64,000 nt of DNA from Actinokineospora inagensis DSM 44258 (GCF_000482865.1 NZ_KI519516.1:180574-244573), one strand, 5' to 3'. Counted from the stretch's first letter, positions 46,219 through 54,548 are shown. The notes: generated from the letters alone by a model not told the origin. Made by a program: numbers and translations.

Positions 46219-46875
46219 ATGAACCAGGTCCGGGAGGTGTACGCGGCGATCGCCGCTCGGTTGCCGTACCACGTGGGCGCCGGGGCTTCCGGACACGGCG
46301 TCCCGGTGGCGGCGGTCGGCGATCCGAAGTGGATCTCGGACCAGGTCGACCTGGCCGGGAAGCTCTACCGGCACGGTGACCGGCGGACCCTGGGCGTGCT
46401 GTGGTGGTACTCGGCCAGCGTGGTGGTCCCGGCGCCGACCGTGGAGTCGCTGGTGGTGACCGGGTCGGCGCTCGATCCGGCGGCGGTGCGGCTGTACCCG
46501 CAGGCGGACGGTCGAATCCTCGCCGCCACCGCGGACGCCCTGTGCTCGTCTCCCGGCTCGGCGTTGCGGGACGTTTTCCAGTCCGCGATCGATGCCGTTT
46601 CCGCGGTGACCGGGGCTCGGGCGCGGACACTGTGGGCGATCGCGGCCGACTCGCTGGCCAATCGTGTGTTGTGGACAGGGGGACGGCCGGAGTTGGCTCT
46701 GTCGTTGGCAGATGACATGCACGAGCTACCGAAACCACGATTCGTATCCGTCAACGGTCGCGACTACGTCCGGCGTGGATCGTGTTGTCTTGTCTACGAG
46801 ACCGGGGCCGCCAAGTGTGTCTCTTGTCCCCGTCAAAGGCCGGAGGAGAGATCGGCGAGGCTTTCCGCGCTGTGA
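46219..46875 (+). CDS. FhuF-like [2Fe-2S] protein, putative ferric-siderophore reductase
   Basis: 218 residues from ATG 46219. The N-terminal part (LYRHGDRRTLGVLWWYSASV) resembles the FhuF fold. The C-terminus carries the cluster motif SCCLVYETGAAKCVSCP, i.e. CC-x9-C-x2-C, one residue shorter in the spacer than the classical FhuF CC-x10-C-x2-C. It would reduce ferric iron released from siderophores in the cytosol. The last 43 bp overlap the 3' end of the convergent aldolase-like gene. No siderophore genes are near. Confidence 0.75.
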   Translation: MNQVREVYAAIAARLPYHVGAGASGHGVPVAAVGDPKWISDQVDLAGKLYRHGDRRTLGVLWWYSASVVVPAPTVESLVVTGSALDPAAVRLYPQADGRILAATADALCSSPGSALRDVFQSAIDAVSAVTGARARTLWAIAADSLANRVLWTGGRPELALSLADDMHELPKPRFVSVNGRDYVRRGSCCLVYETGAAKCVSCPRQRPEERSARLSAL

Positions 46876-47873
46876 GCCTCCAGCCGGTGGGTGTAGACGG
46901 CGGCGTAGCGGGTCACGAGTTGCGCGGGATGCAGGTCGATCCCTTGCAGGAAGCCAAGAGCGAGTGAGCGACGCACTTGGTTGTAGTGCCTGCGCCAACC
47001 CTCTATGACGGCGTCCCCTACCGGCAGCAGGGTGGTCGGGCTGTCGCAGAGGCGGATACCGCTACCGGCCGCGCCGACGAGGATGGCCTGCCGGGCGAAG
47101 TCGCAGGCGGGGTGGTCGGGTCCCGCGTCGGTCAGGCCGCAGGTGGCGGCGTAGGTGTCCGCGCCGAACACGAGCCCGGAGACCCGGCCCTGGCCTGACT
47201 CGATCAGGTGCGGCACGGCGAAGTGCCCGTCGTGGTCGACGACGGCCCGCGCGGTGTCCACGCCGATCTCGAACCGCAGCGCCCCGTCCGGCAGCCCGAG
47301 CCGCCGCTCCAGCACCTCCAGCAGGCCGACCAGGGCGGTGACCTGGCCGGGCCAGGTGACCTCGGGCAGGGTCAGCGCCTGCGGTCGGCCAAGCGCGGTG
47401 ACGACCAGGTCGAGCGAGCGCACCGCCCGCCGGAACGACTCGGCGGCGGCGAACGGGCGGACCCGGATCCCGGCCTCGGGCAGGCACCAGCGGCCGAGCA
47501 GGACGGCCGCGCGCAGGGCGTCGATGTCGCCGGTGTCGTGCTCGCGGCGGGAGAGGTCGATCCGGACGTCCTCGACCGGGTCGGTCGCCAACTTCCCGCG
47601 CACCCGCTCGTAGACGGTCTCGGCGATGGCGGGTGGCAGACCGACGATACCGGCGAGGGCGGCCGCGTCCGGGGCGTGCTCGGCGAGCGCGGCGGCGGCG
47701 AGCGCACCCCACCGGGACGGCAGGTCCTCGTCGGCGTCCTGCACCCTGACCAGGCAGGTGTGCACGGGCTGGCGGGCGGCGGCGCGACTGTCCACGGGGG
47801 ACGGCTCCGGGGCGGCCTCGGCCAGGGCGGCGACGAGACCGGCGATCAGGGAACCGTCCAGGGTGGTCCGCAT
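46833..47873 (-). CDS. HpcH/HpaI aldolase-like protein (DUF6986 type)
   Basis: 346 residues. The segment ARQPVHTCLVRVQDADEDLPSRWGALAAAAL and LRFEIGVDTARAVVDHDGHFAVP are what I associate with the actinobacterial DUF6986 family, a TIM-barrel group related to HpcH/HpaI aldolases and malate synthase-like lyases. FEIGVDT fits a barrel strand carrying an acidic metal ligand. The assignment is from memory of the family and the reaction is unknown. 3' overlap of 43 bp with the FhuF-like gene. Confidence 0.6.
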   Translation of the reverse strand: MRTTLDGSLIAGLVAALAEAAPEPSPVDSRAAARQPVHTCLVRVQDADEDLPSRWGALAAAALAEHAPDAAALAGIVGLPPAIAETVYERVRGKLATDPVEDVRIDLSRREHDTGDIDALRAAVLLGRWCLPEAGIRVRPFAAAESFRRAVRSLDLVVTALGRPQALTLPEVTWPGQVTALVGLLEVLERRLGLPDGALRFEIGVDTARAVVDHDGHFAVPHLIESGQGRVSGLVFGADTYAATCGLTDAGPDHPACDFARQAILVGAAGSGIRLCDSPTTLLPVGDAVIEGWRRHYNQVRRSLALGFLQGIDLHPAQLVTRYAAVYTHRLEAHSAESLADLSSGL

Positions 47874-47937
47874 GCGTCCATAGTGAACCCGGGCGGCCGA
47901 TTCAGACAGTTGGATCAGGCGGGTGGACCCGGCGGGC

Positions 47938-48612
47938 TCAGGTGCCGGTCCTGCGGTGCGGCTGGTCGGCGAGGATGCCGTTGCGGACGGCGAAGGAGGC
48001 GGCCTCCAGCCGGGAGTGCACGCCGAGCTTGGTCATCAGCGCCTGGACGTGGGTGCGGACCGTGGTCGACGAGATGCCCATCCTGCGCTGCATGGCGGCG
48101 GTGCCCGCGCCCTCGACGAGCAAGGCGAGGCACTGGCGTTCGCGCGGGGTGAGGTGGGCGGCGAGCCGCTGGGCGTCACCGGTGGCCGTCGAGCGTGGAC
48201 GTTCGCCCCGGGTCGGCAACTCCACCACGACCTCGCCGTCCAGTGCGCGGCGGAGGGCTCGGGCGAGCGAGTTGACGCTACCCGTCTTGTGGAGGTAGCC
48301 GGCCGCGCCCGCGTCCAACGCGCGGGTGACGGTGGCCGGGTCGTCGTCGGCGGTCAGCACGAGGATCTTGGTGCGCGCGCTGGCCCTGGTGAGCTCCCCG
48401 ATCGCGGCGACACCGTCGCCGTCGGCGAGCTTGCGGTCCAGCAGGCACAGGTCGGGGTGCAGGCCGCGCAGGGCGGCGACCGCGCCGGACACCGTCGGCG
48501 CCACCGCGCGCACGGCGAACCCGTGCAGGGCGAGCACCGTGCTCAACGCGTCGGCGAAGACCGTGTGGTCGTCGCACAGCACCACATCGACCGGGTCGAC
48601 CGGGTCGCTCAT
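47938..48612 (-). CDS. NarL/LuxR-type response regulator
   Basis: 224 residues. Receiver domain: acidic pair in VVLCDDHTVFADAL, phospho-acceptor Asp59 in PDLCLLDRKLADGDG, Thr in LVLTADDDP and Lys in GYLHKTGSV. LuxR helix-turn-helix: LTPRERQCLALLVEGAGTAA and MGISSTTVRTHVQALMTKLG. All phosphorylation residues are intact, unlike the second regulator at 53771. The stop region overlaps the kinase gene by 4 bp, so it is expressed after the kinase in one operon. Confidence 0.9.
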   Translation of the reverse strand: MSDPVDPVDVVLCDDHTVFADALSTVLALHGFAVRAVAPTVSGAVAALRGLHPDLCLLDRKLADGDGVAAIGELTRASARTKILVLTADDDPATVTRALDAGAAGYLHKTGSVNSLARALRRALDGEVVVELPTRGERPRSTATGDAQRLAAHLTPRERQCLALLVEGAGTAAMQRRMGISSTTVRTHVQALMTKLGVHSRLEAASFAVRNGILADQPHRRTGT

Positions 48613-49253
48613 CTCGCCTCCGGGGGGTCGTCGGTCGGCTCAACGACGCCGAAGGTCACCCGGATGCGCGTACCGGCGGGTAGTTCCGGGGTGATCCGGA
48701 CAACGCCGCCGACCGACCGGACCAGACCGTCCACAATGCCCAGACCGCGGCCGGACCGGCCGGGCGGCCCCGCGCCGAACCCGGGTCCGGTGTCGACCAC
48801 GTCCACCGCGACCGGGTCGGTGCCGACGACGGCGACCCGGACGGTGCCACCCGCGCGAACGGCGTTGGCCACCAGGTTGGCCACGACCCGCCACAACACA
48901 CCCGGGTCCAGCGGCGCGAACACCGGTTCCCCCGGGTCGAGGTCGACCGGGGCGCCCGCGGCGGCGGCCACCCCGACGAGCCTGCCGAGCAGGGCCCGCA
49001 CGTCCAGCGGGGCGGTGACCGGGGTGCCGCGGACCAGGTCGGTGAGCCGGGCCACCTGCTCGGCGATCAGCCCGACCCTGGTCCTGGTGTCCGCCCGCAG
49101 TTCGGCCGCGGTCCGCACGGACTCGACGAGCAGGGCGAGGGTGGCCAGTTCGTGGTCGATGTCGTGCAGGACGTCCTCGGCGGCGTGCAGCGCGTTGGCC
49201 CGGTCGGTGGTGCGCCGTCCGGGTCCGACCCGGCGGTCGTTCGGCCAGTCCAT
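48609..49253 (-). CDS. Soluble histidine kinase, partner of the adjacent response regulator
   Basis: 214 residues from ATG 49253 (AAGGGGCG upstream); the frame to 49397 lacks coding quality. There is no transmembrane segment or sensor domain. The dimerisation helix has the atypical H-box LHDIDHELATLALLVES. The HATPase part has the N-box RVVANLVANAVRAGG, G1 DTGPGFG and G2 GRGLGIVDGL. Signal input must come from a partner protein or the cytosol. It overlaps the response regulator by 4 bp. Confidence 0.82.
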   Translation of the reverse strand: MDWPNDRRVGPGRRTTDRANALHAAEDVLHDIDHELATLALLVESVRTAAELRADTRTRVGLIAEQVARLTDLVRGTPVTAPLDVRALLGRLVGVAAAAGAPVDLDPGEPVFAPLDPGVLWRVVANLVANAVRAGGTVRVAVVGTDPVAVDVVDTGPGFGAGPPGRSGRGLGIVDGLVRSVGGVVRITPELPAGTRIRVTFGVVEPTDDPPEAR

Positions 49254-49397
49254 ACGGCGCCCCTTCGGGGAGAGTCCACTTGCCAGATCGGTGCACACGA
49301 CCCAGGCGTTTCGTGGTATTCGGCGCGAACGGCCTAGCGGTTCACCCGAATGTAGGACTTTCTCATCCCAGATTTGCCACTCCGCGTGGCGGATCAT

Positions 49398-50024
49398 TCA
49401 CGGGGTGGTGAGGACGGCCTGGACGATGACGTTGTCGCGGTAGCTGCGGATGGCCCGGTCGAAGGTGCCGCCGCAGGTGACCAGGCGCAGTTCCGGGCCG
49501 GGGGTGGGCGCGTAGACGGCGTCGGTGGGGAACGCGGCCTTCGGGGTGCGGGTGGTCGAGACGACGCCGAACACGGCCCGGCTGCCGTCGGCGCGGTCGA
49601 CCTCGACCCGGTCGCCGGGGCGCAGGTCGACCAGCCTGAAGAACACGCCCGGTCCGGCGCGGGAGTCGACGTGCCCCGCGAGCAGCGCGGGGCCGATCGC
49701 GCCGGGGGCGGGTCCGGCGGTGAACCAGCCCGCGATGTCGGGGGCTGTGGGTGGGATGAGTGCTCCGGTGCCGTCCACGTTGATGTCGACGAGCGGTGTA
49801 TCGACGCCGATGGCGGGGATGCGCAGCCGGGTCGGTCTGGGCGCCGTCGTCGTGTCCGTCGCTGTGCCGATGGACGCTGTGTCGATGGACCAGGTTGGTG
49901 CTGCCGGGCCGGTCCGCGCGGCGGGGTTGACGGTGGTGGGCTGGTCTGCCGACCCTGTGACCAGGAAGCAGACCAACGCCACCACGACGCCGAGTACCGC
50001 GCCGACCGCGACCCGGACGATCAC
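49398..50024 (-). CDS. Class F sortase
   Basis: 208 residues. N-terminal signal anchor (AVGAVLGVVVALVCFLVTG), a Thr/Pro linker, then the sortase barrel: RLRIPAIGVDTPLV, LLAGHVDSRAGPGVFFRL (catalytic His), LRLVTCGGTFD (catalytic Cys) and YRDNVIVQA (catalytic Arg). This is the class F pattern of actinobacteria, whose substrates are poorly known. The ATG overlaps the DUF4397 gene by 4 bp (ATGA), so the two proteins are made together. Confidence 0.9.
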   Translation of the reverse strand: MIVRVAVGAVLGVVVALVCFLVTGSADQPTTVNPAARTGPAAPTWSIDTASIGTATDTTTAPRPTRLRIPAIGVDTPLVDINVDGTGALIPPTAPDIAGWFTAGPAPGAIGPALLAGHVDSRAGPGVFFRLVDLRPGDRVEVDRADGSRAVFGVVSTTRTPKAAFPTDAVYAPTPGPELRLVTCGGTFDRAIRSYRDNVIVQAVLTTP

Positions 50025-50824
50025 GCGCGGCGGCGGCGCAGCGACGAGACGAACAAGACCCCGACCGCGCCGGTGAGCACGACGAGCACGAGGGCGGCGA
50101 TCGTGACCGGGCTGGTCCCACCGCCGCCGGTCTCAACGCCACCGGCGGGGATCACCTCGGCGCCCTTCGCGTCGGCCTTCACCTCGGCGGTGAGCCCACC
50201 GTTCTTCTCCAGCACAAGAACCGTGTAGACGCCGCCCGGGTCAAGAGACACCGGCAGGTCCGTCGGGGACGTGTTCTTGGGAACCACCTGCAGCACAGTG
50301 GACCCGGACGGAACCAGGCTGTAGTTGGTGGCCTGACCGAACGACGCCTTCTCGATGACGGCCACACCGGCGCGGTCGATGTCGAGGTCACCGGCCGAGG
50401 GTGCCGCGTTGACGACCCGCATCCGCGCCTGCCCGGACGGCGGCAGGGTGATGTCGTCGTCGAGGACCTTGAGCGCGAGCGAGGCGAACTTGCCCAACCC
50501 GGCGACGGTGTAGGCGCGGCCGTCGCCTGCCTGCAGGGTCGCGGAGATCACCGGCGGGGTCGACGGGTCGGCGCCCGCCGGGCGCATCGCGACCGTGTAG
50601 GTGCCCGGGTCGACGCGCTGGTAGGCGGACACGGCGCCGTAGGCGACGCCGTTGAGCTTCACCGACCAGTCCGGCTTGGCGAAGTTGGTGACGGTGACAT
50701 CGACGGCGGGGGTGTCCGGCGACAAGTGGGCCAGCCGCAGGTAGGTGCCGGTCGCGGCCTGCGCGGGCGCCGCGCCCAACGCGGTCAGCACCGCCACCAC
50801 CAGCAGGATGAGGGTCTTGCGCAT
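50021..50824 (-). CDS. Exported DUF4397 protein with C-terminal membrane anchor
   Basis: 267 residues; GAAGGA precedes the ATG. The signal peptide is cleaved at about AQAATG. Two DUF4397 modules follow (LRLAHLSPDTPAVDV; MRVVNAAPSAGDLDIDRAG). The end is a Gly/Thr linker (VETGGGGTS), a hydrophobic helix (IAALVLVVLTGAVGVLFVSS) and the tail LRRRRA. That layout resembles a sortase-sorted protein, but no LPxTG motif is visible. Overlap with the class F sortase makes it the first candidate substrate. Confidence 0.85.
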   Translation of the reverse strand: MRKTLILLVVAVLTALGAAPAQAATGTYLRLAHLSPDTPAVDVTVTNFAKPDWSVKLNGVAYGAVSAYQRVDPGTYTVAMRPAGADPSTPPVISATLQAGDGRAYTVAGLGKFASLALKVLDDDITLPPSGQARMRVVNAAPSAGDLDIDRAGVAVIEKASFGQATNYSLVPSGSTVLQVVPKNTSPTDLPVSLDPGGVYTVLVLEKNGGLTAEVKADAKGAEVIPAGGVETGGGGTSPVTIAALVLVVLTGAVGVLFVSSLRRRRA

Positions 50825-50839
50825 GGTTCGGTGTCCTTC

Positions 50840-50894
50840 GGTCTAGTTCGGCGCGGTCTAGTTCGGGGCGGTGTAGTCCGGGTCTAGTTCGGGG
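50840..50894. repeat. 15-bp tandem repeats spanning the stop codon of the glycosyltransferase gene
   Basis: GGTCTAGTTCGG-type units occur at 50840-50854, 50855-50869, 50870-50880 (degenerate, shortened) and 50881-50894. The last one contains the TAG stop of the glycosyltransferase (50884-50886). On the coding strand the repeats read CCGAACTAGACC, so the gene end plus stop codon has been amplified into the 59-bp gap before the DUF4397 gene. Confidence 0.85.
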
Positions 50895-53664
50895 TGGCGT
50901 CGCCGGGGGCGGGGATGCGCCAGGAGAGGGTGAAGCCGCGGTCGGTGGCGCGGGAGTCGTCGGGGGCGTAGGGCGGCTGTTGGGCCGCGACCCAGGCGGT
51001 GAGGGCGGCGACCACGGACTGGTCGGTGGCGGGGTGGCCGTCCACCTCGGTCAGGACCGCGGTGCGCAGCGGCAGGTCGGAGCCGGTCTCCGGGCCGGGG
51101 TTGGTGACCTCGGCGACGGTGATGGCGTGGCCCGCGCTGATCTCGGCGAGCACGGTCATGACCCGCAGGTCGACCTGACCGGCGCGCAGCGCGGCGCGGA
51201 CCGTGGCCGGCGCGGTGATCCTGGTGTTGGCGGCGAGTTGGGCACCCGCGATCGCGCGGTTGCCGTCACCGACGTAGCCCGCGCCGCCGTCGGTGAGGCT
51301 GACCGTGACGCCGGGGAAGGTCGCGATCGGAAGTCCGCGCCCGTTGGCGGTGAGCGCGCCGCGGTCGTCGAGCCGCACGCGGCCCTCGGTGTCGTGGAGG
51401 TCGCGGCGAAGGTCGGATGCCAGGAGCGGCGGTGCGGACAGGGCCATGTCGTGTCCGGCGGCAGCGGCGTACCAGTCGGCGGTGGCGCGGTGGTCGACGG
51501 TGGGCGCGGTCGGTTGGATCGCCTTGACGCCCCACACAGCGCCCGCAAGCGCGGTGAGCGTGGCAAGAGCTATGCCGGGGCGGAAGGAGATGGCGGGTAG
51601 GACAACCCTGTCGAGCATCGCGGCCGTGAGGAATACCGCGCCAGTGAGCGCCACCGGCACAAGTTGGTCGGTCCCAGTCTCAAGAACCAAGGCGAGCACG
51701 GACGCAGCGGCTACTCCTGTTGCGACAGATCTAAAAGGAGTGATGAGCCCACCGAGAGCGACAACAAGAGCCGCGAGCAAGAGCAACGATCGCGTGCCGG
51801 GTACGAACATCGCGGCCGGGGTAGTGAGGTACAGGAATGGCACGACGCCAACGACTGCGACGACAGCGAAGGTTGCCGACCAACTCCACCGGCGGGTAGG
51901 GATGCTCCACGCGAGAGCGCCGACCGCCGCCGGTAGGACAAGCATGGGTGCCGTGGCGACAGCGGCAACGGCCGCGACGACGACTACGGGAACAGGTTTG
52001 ATGTCGCGGCGGGTGATAGCGGCGACTGAGGCCACACCCGCGACACCGAGCCAGGTAGTGGCCAACGGTCCCGGACCGGCTGTGGCGAAAGCGGTCGCGG
52101 CGACAGTGCACGCCGCGGCAATGGCCACCGCGACCGCCAAGGGCCGGAGCTTGAGAAGTGCGGCAGCGAGTAAGAGGCACAGGGCGAGGACGACCGCGGC
52201 AGCGACAGAAGCCTCGCGAGCGCTGAGAAGAACGCTGCTGTACCGGTCGAACGAGCGACTTATCCCGCCGTAGAGCACCAACTGGAGGTTGGTCGGGACA
52301 AGAGTGCCCGCCACCGGTGGTTCACCAATGCCGGCTACTCGGCTGTAGACCCCATCGATGACGGTGGTCTCCAACGGCGACGCAGGCAGGGTCGCGGCCG
52401 TCAGATAGACCCGAAGGACGAACACCCCTGCCGAACCCAGCGCGAGAAACCAACCGGCCACGGCGATCGGACGGGTCCGCCACCAACTCCGACTAGCGAC
52501 AGCAGGTGTCACAGCCCGGACCGGGCTCAGCCACCGCGCGCGAACAGGTGTGACGAGCGCGCTCAGGAACAGGACTCCGTCGAGCACCCGGACCAGCGGC
52601 AGGAAAACCGCGACGGGGAGATAGCGCGGCTCCTGCTGTCTACTGGCGACGACAAGAGTCAGCAGCAGGTCGGGCACGAACACGCCGAGCAGCAACGCCG
52701 GCACGGTGACCACGCCCGTAGCGACCAAGACCGGTAGAGCTATCCACAGCAAGGACGCGACAACCGTCTCCGCCGCGAAGGCGACAATCCCGCGCGTGTG
52801 CGATCCACCGCCGCCGTCACGCCGGGCAGCCTGCCAAAACCCCTTGGCCCATAAGCGAAGCTGGGTGCAGTAGGTGCGTAGGTCATCTGGGTCACGGGTG
52901 CTGACCACTGCACCGCGCACCACAACAACACGACCCAGTCGACGCCGGTAGATCTGGTTCGACAGGTCGAAATCCGCGACAGCCACACCGTCCGGGTCGA
53001 GATCGAGCTCAGCCAACACGCTCGACCGGTATAGCCGCGCCGGGCTCGGCAACAGACGGGCGACCTCGGTGCGGGGGCGGGTGCGGTCCACGGTCAGCAG
53101 CCACTGGGTCAATGCCAGCGACCGGGCCCGGTACGCGGTCAGCAGGCGGGCCACCGGGTTGCGCCGGGCGGTGTCCCACTCGGTCTGGGCGTACCCGGCG
53201 ATGGCCACCACGGCGGGGTCCTCGAACAGCGGCAGGGTCCGGTCGAGGAACCGGGGGTGCGGCCGGTGGTCCACGTCGAGCAGCAGGACGTACCGGTACC
53301 GGTCCAGCGCGCCGAACCCGGTCAAAGCCGCCGAGACGGCCCCCGACCGGCCCGAGGGCCGCACCGTCTCGGCGACGTTCACCCCCTGCGCGTGCGCGAC
53401 GTCCAGCGTGCGGTCGGCGGAGGCGTCCACCACCACGTGGATGTCGGTGCGCGGCACCAACCGGGCGGCCGCCGTGATCGCCGCCGCGACCTCGTCCTCG
53501 GCGTCGCGGGCCAGGATCAGCACCGCGACCTCGCCGAGCACCGGCTCGCCCCGCTCGACCGGCGGCGACCCGCGCTCCCGGTCCCGGCGGAACACCCCGA
53601 GCACCGCGCCGACCACGAACCCCACGCCGACCACGAACGCGGCGAGCACCCACGCCGGGATCAC
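50884..53664 (-). CDS. Large membrane glycosyltransferase, family 2, with extracytoplasmic C-terminal domain
   Basis: 926 residues from GTG 53664. After one helix, the GT2 domain (about 45-290) shows VVVDASADRT, LLLDVDHRP (DxD), ADFDLSNQ and QLRLW, the Q-x-x-x-W motif of processive enzymes. Residues 300-740 are about twelve to fourteen helices. Residues 745-926 are a soluble domain expected outside. It could polymerise or export a surface glycan; donor and acceptor are unknown. Codons 271 (52852-52854, in QLRLW) and 498 (52171-52173) are TTA. The central region has lower third-position GC than both ends. Confidence 0.8.
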   Translation of the reverse strand: MIPAWVLAAFVVGVGFVVGAVLGVFRRDRERGSPPVERGEPVLGEVAVLILARDAEDEVAAAITAAARLVPRTDIHVVVDASADRTLDVAHAQGVNVAETVRPSGRSGAVSAALTGFGALDRYRYVLLLDVDHRPHPRFLDRTLPLFEDPAVVAIAGYAQTEWDTARRNPVARLLTAYRARSLALTQWLLTVDRTRPRTEVARLLPSPARLYRSSVLAELDLDPDGVAVADFDLSNQIYRRRLGRVVVVRGAVVSTRDPDDLRTYCTQLRLWAKGFWQAARRDGGGGSHTRGIVAFAAETVVASLLWIALPVLVATGVVTVPALLLGVFVPDLLLTLVVASRQQEPRYLPVAVFLPLVRVLDGVLFLSALVTPVRARWLSPVRAVTPAVASRSWWRTRPIAVAGWFLALGSAGVFVLRVYLTAATLPASPLETTVIDGVYSRVAGIGEPPVAGTLVPTNLQLVLYGGISRSFDRYSSVLLSAREASVAAAVVLALCLLLAAALLKLRPLAVAVAIAAACTVAATAFATAGPGPLATTWLGVAGVASVAAITRRDIKPVPVVVVAAVAAVATAPMLVLPAAVGALAWSIPTRRWSWSATFAVVAVVGVVPFLYLTTPAAMFVPGTRSLLLLAALVVALGGLITPFRSVATGVAAASVLALVLETGTDQLVPVALTGAVFLTAAMLDRVVLPAISFRPGIALATLTALAGAVWGVKAIQPTAPTVDHRATADWYAAAAGHDMALSAPPLLASDLRRDLHDTEGRVRLDDRGALTANGRGLPIATFPGVTVSLTDGGAGYVGDGNRAIAGAQLAANTRITAPATVRAALRAGQVDLRVMTVLAEISAGHAITVAEVTNPGPETGSDLPLRTAVLTEVDGHPATDQSVVAALTAWVAAQQPPYAPDDSRATDRGFTLSWRIPAPGDATPN

Positions 53665-53770
53665 CCCGGCACCGATCCGTGGCCCACCGCATCTCCCCTA
53701 CACCGTGCCCCAACACGGCGACCGTAGGATCCGACGGACCAATTCGGCTCACCCCGCTGGATGAGCGCGC

Positions 53771-54448
53771 CTACGACATATGGACGGGATCTTTCGGTCG
53801 CGGTAAGAGCCCGGCGGCACGGGCAGCGCTCACGGCCTGCAAGCGACTGTGCACTCCCAGTTTCGCGTAGACGCTATGTGTGTGGGTCCGCACCGTGTTC
53901 GTGGACAGACCCAACTCGGCGGCGATCTGCGGGCCACGCATACCGTCCACCATGCACCCGAGCACCTCGCGTTCCCGTGCGGACAACTGGTCCAGTGGGC
54001 CCTCACCGACGCGGTTGACGTCGTCACGCAAGCCACGCAGGACCGCGCCGAGGAACCGCGGCGGGAACCACGCGTCACCGCGCGCGACACCACGCAGGAC
54101 CTCCACGAGGTGGGTCATCCCGGACGCCTTGGAGATCCACGCGTCGACCCCGAGCCGGGCCGCGGCCAGCGCGCGCTCCGGGTCCTTGCTCCCGGTCAAC
54201 GCGACCAGCCGGGCCTCCGGGGCCGCGGCGCGCAGGACCCCCAGCAGTTCGGCCAGTGGGACGCGGGCGGTATCGGGCTCGACGGTGATGATCGCGGGCC
54301 GCTCCCGCTCCAACCGGGCGGACAACCGCGGGTCGTCGCTGGCACTGCGGCCCGCCACCCACAGGTCGGTGAACGCGGCCAACCGGGTGGCCAGCGCGTC
54401 GGTGAGCAGGCTGTGGTCGTCGACGAGCCAGAGTCTGATGGGGTCCAC
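53771..54448 (-). CDS. LuxR-type regulator with Glu in place of the phospho-acceptor Asp
   Basis: 225 residues from GTG 54448. The receiver keeps the acidic pair (WLVDDHSLL, Asp10/Asp11), Thr in VALTGSKD and Lys in AWISKASG. At the phospho-acceptor position, however, the sequence is PAIITVEPD, with Glu57 where Asp is expected. LuxR-type DNA-binding domain: LSAREREVLGCMVDG and LGLSTNTVRTHTHSVYAKLG. Glu can mimic the phosphorylated state, so it may be constitutively active. It precedes the glycosyltransferase by 106 bp on the same strand, and no kinase adjoins it. Confidence 0.88.
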   Translation of the reverse strand: MDPIRLWLVDDHSLLTDALATRLAAFTDLWVAGRSASDDPRLSARLERERPAIITVEPDTARVPLAELLGVLRAAAPEARLVALTGSKDPERALAAARLGVDAWISKASGMTHLVEVLRGVARGDAWFPPRFLGAVLRGLRDDVNRVGEGPLDQLSAREREVLGCMVDGMRGPQIAAELGLSTNTVRTHTHSVYAKLGVHSRLQAVSAARAAGLLPRPKDPVHMS

Positions 54449-54548
54449 GGGCGGACACGGTGCATGAGGAAGCCTCGACTGTCCTCATGCAGTTGGAGGA
54501 GACTCACCCGATCGTGGTTCCCAGAGTTGACGTCAAGTCAGCAGCGCG

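Noticed and set aside
54276-54282. Asp59 as the true phospho-acceptor of the second LuxR regulator
   Set aside because: Spacing from Asp10/11 and from the Pro before the strand puts the acceptor at residue 57, which is Glu; Asp59 would sit in the following loop.
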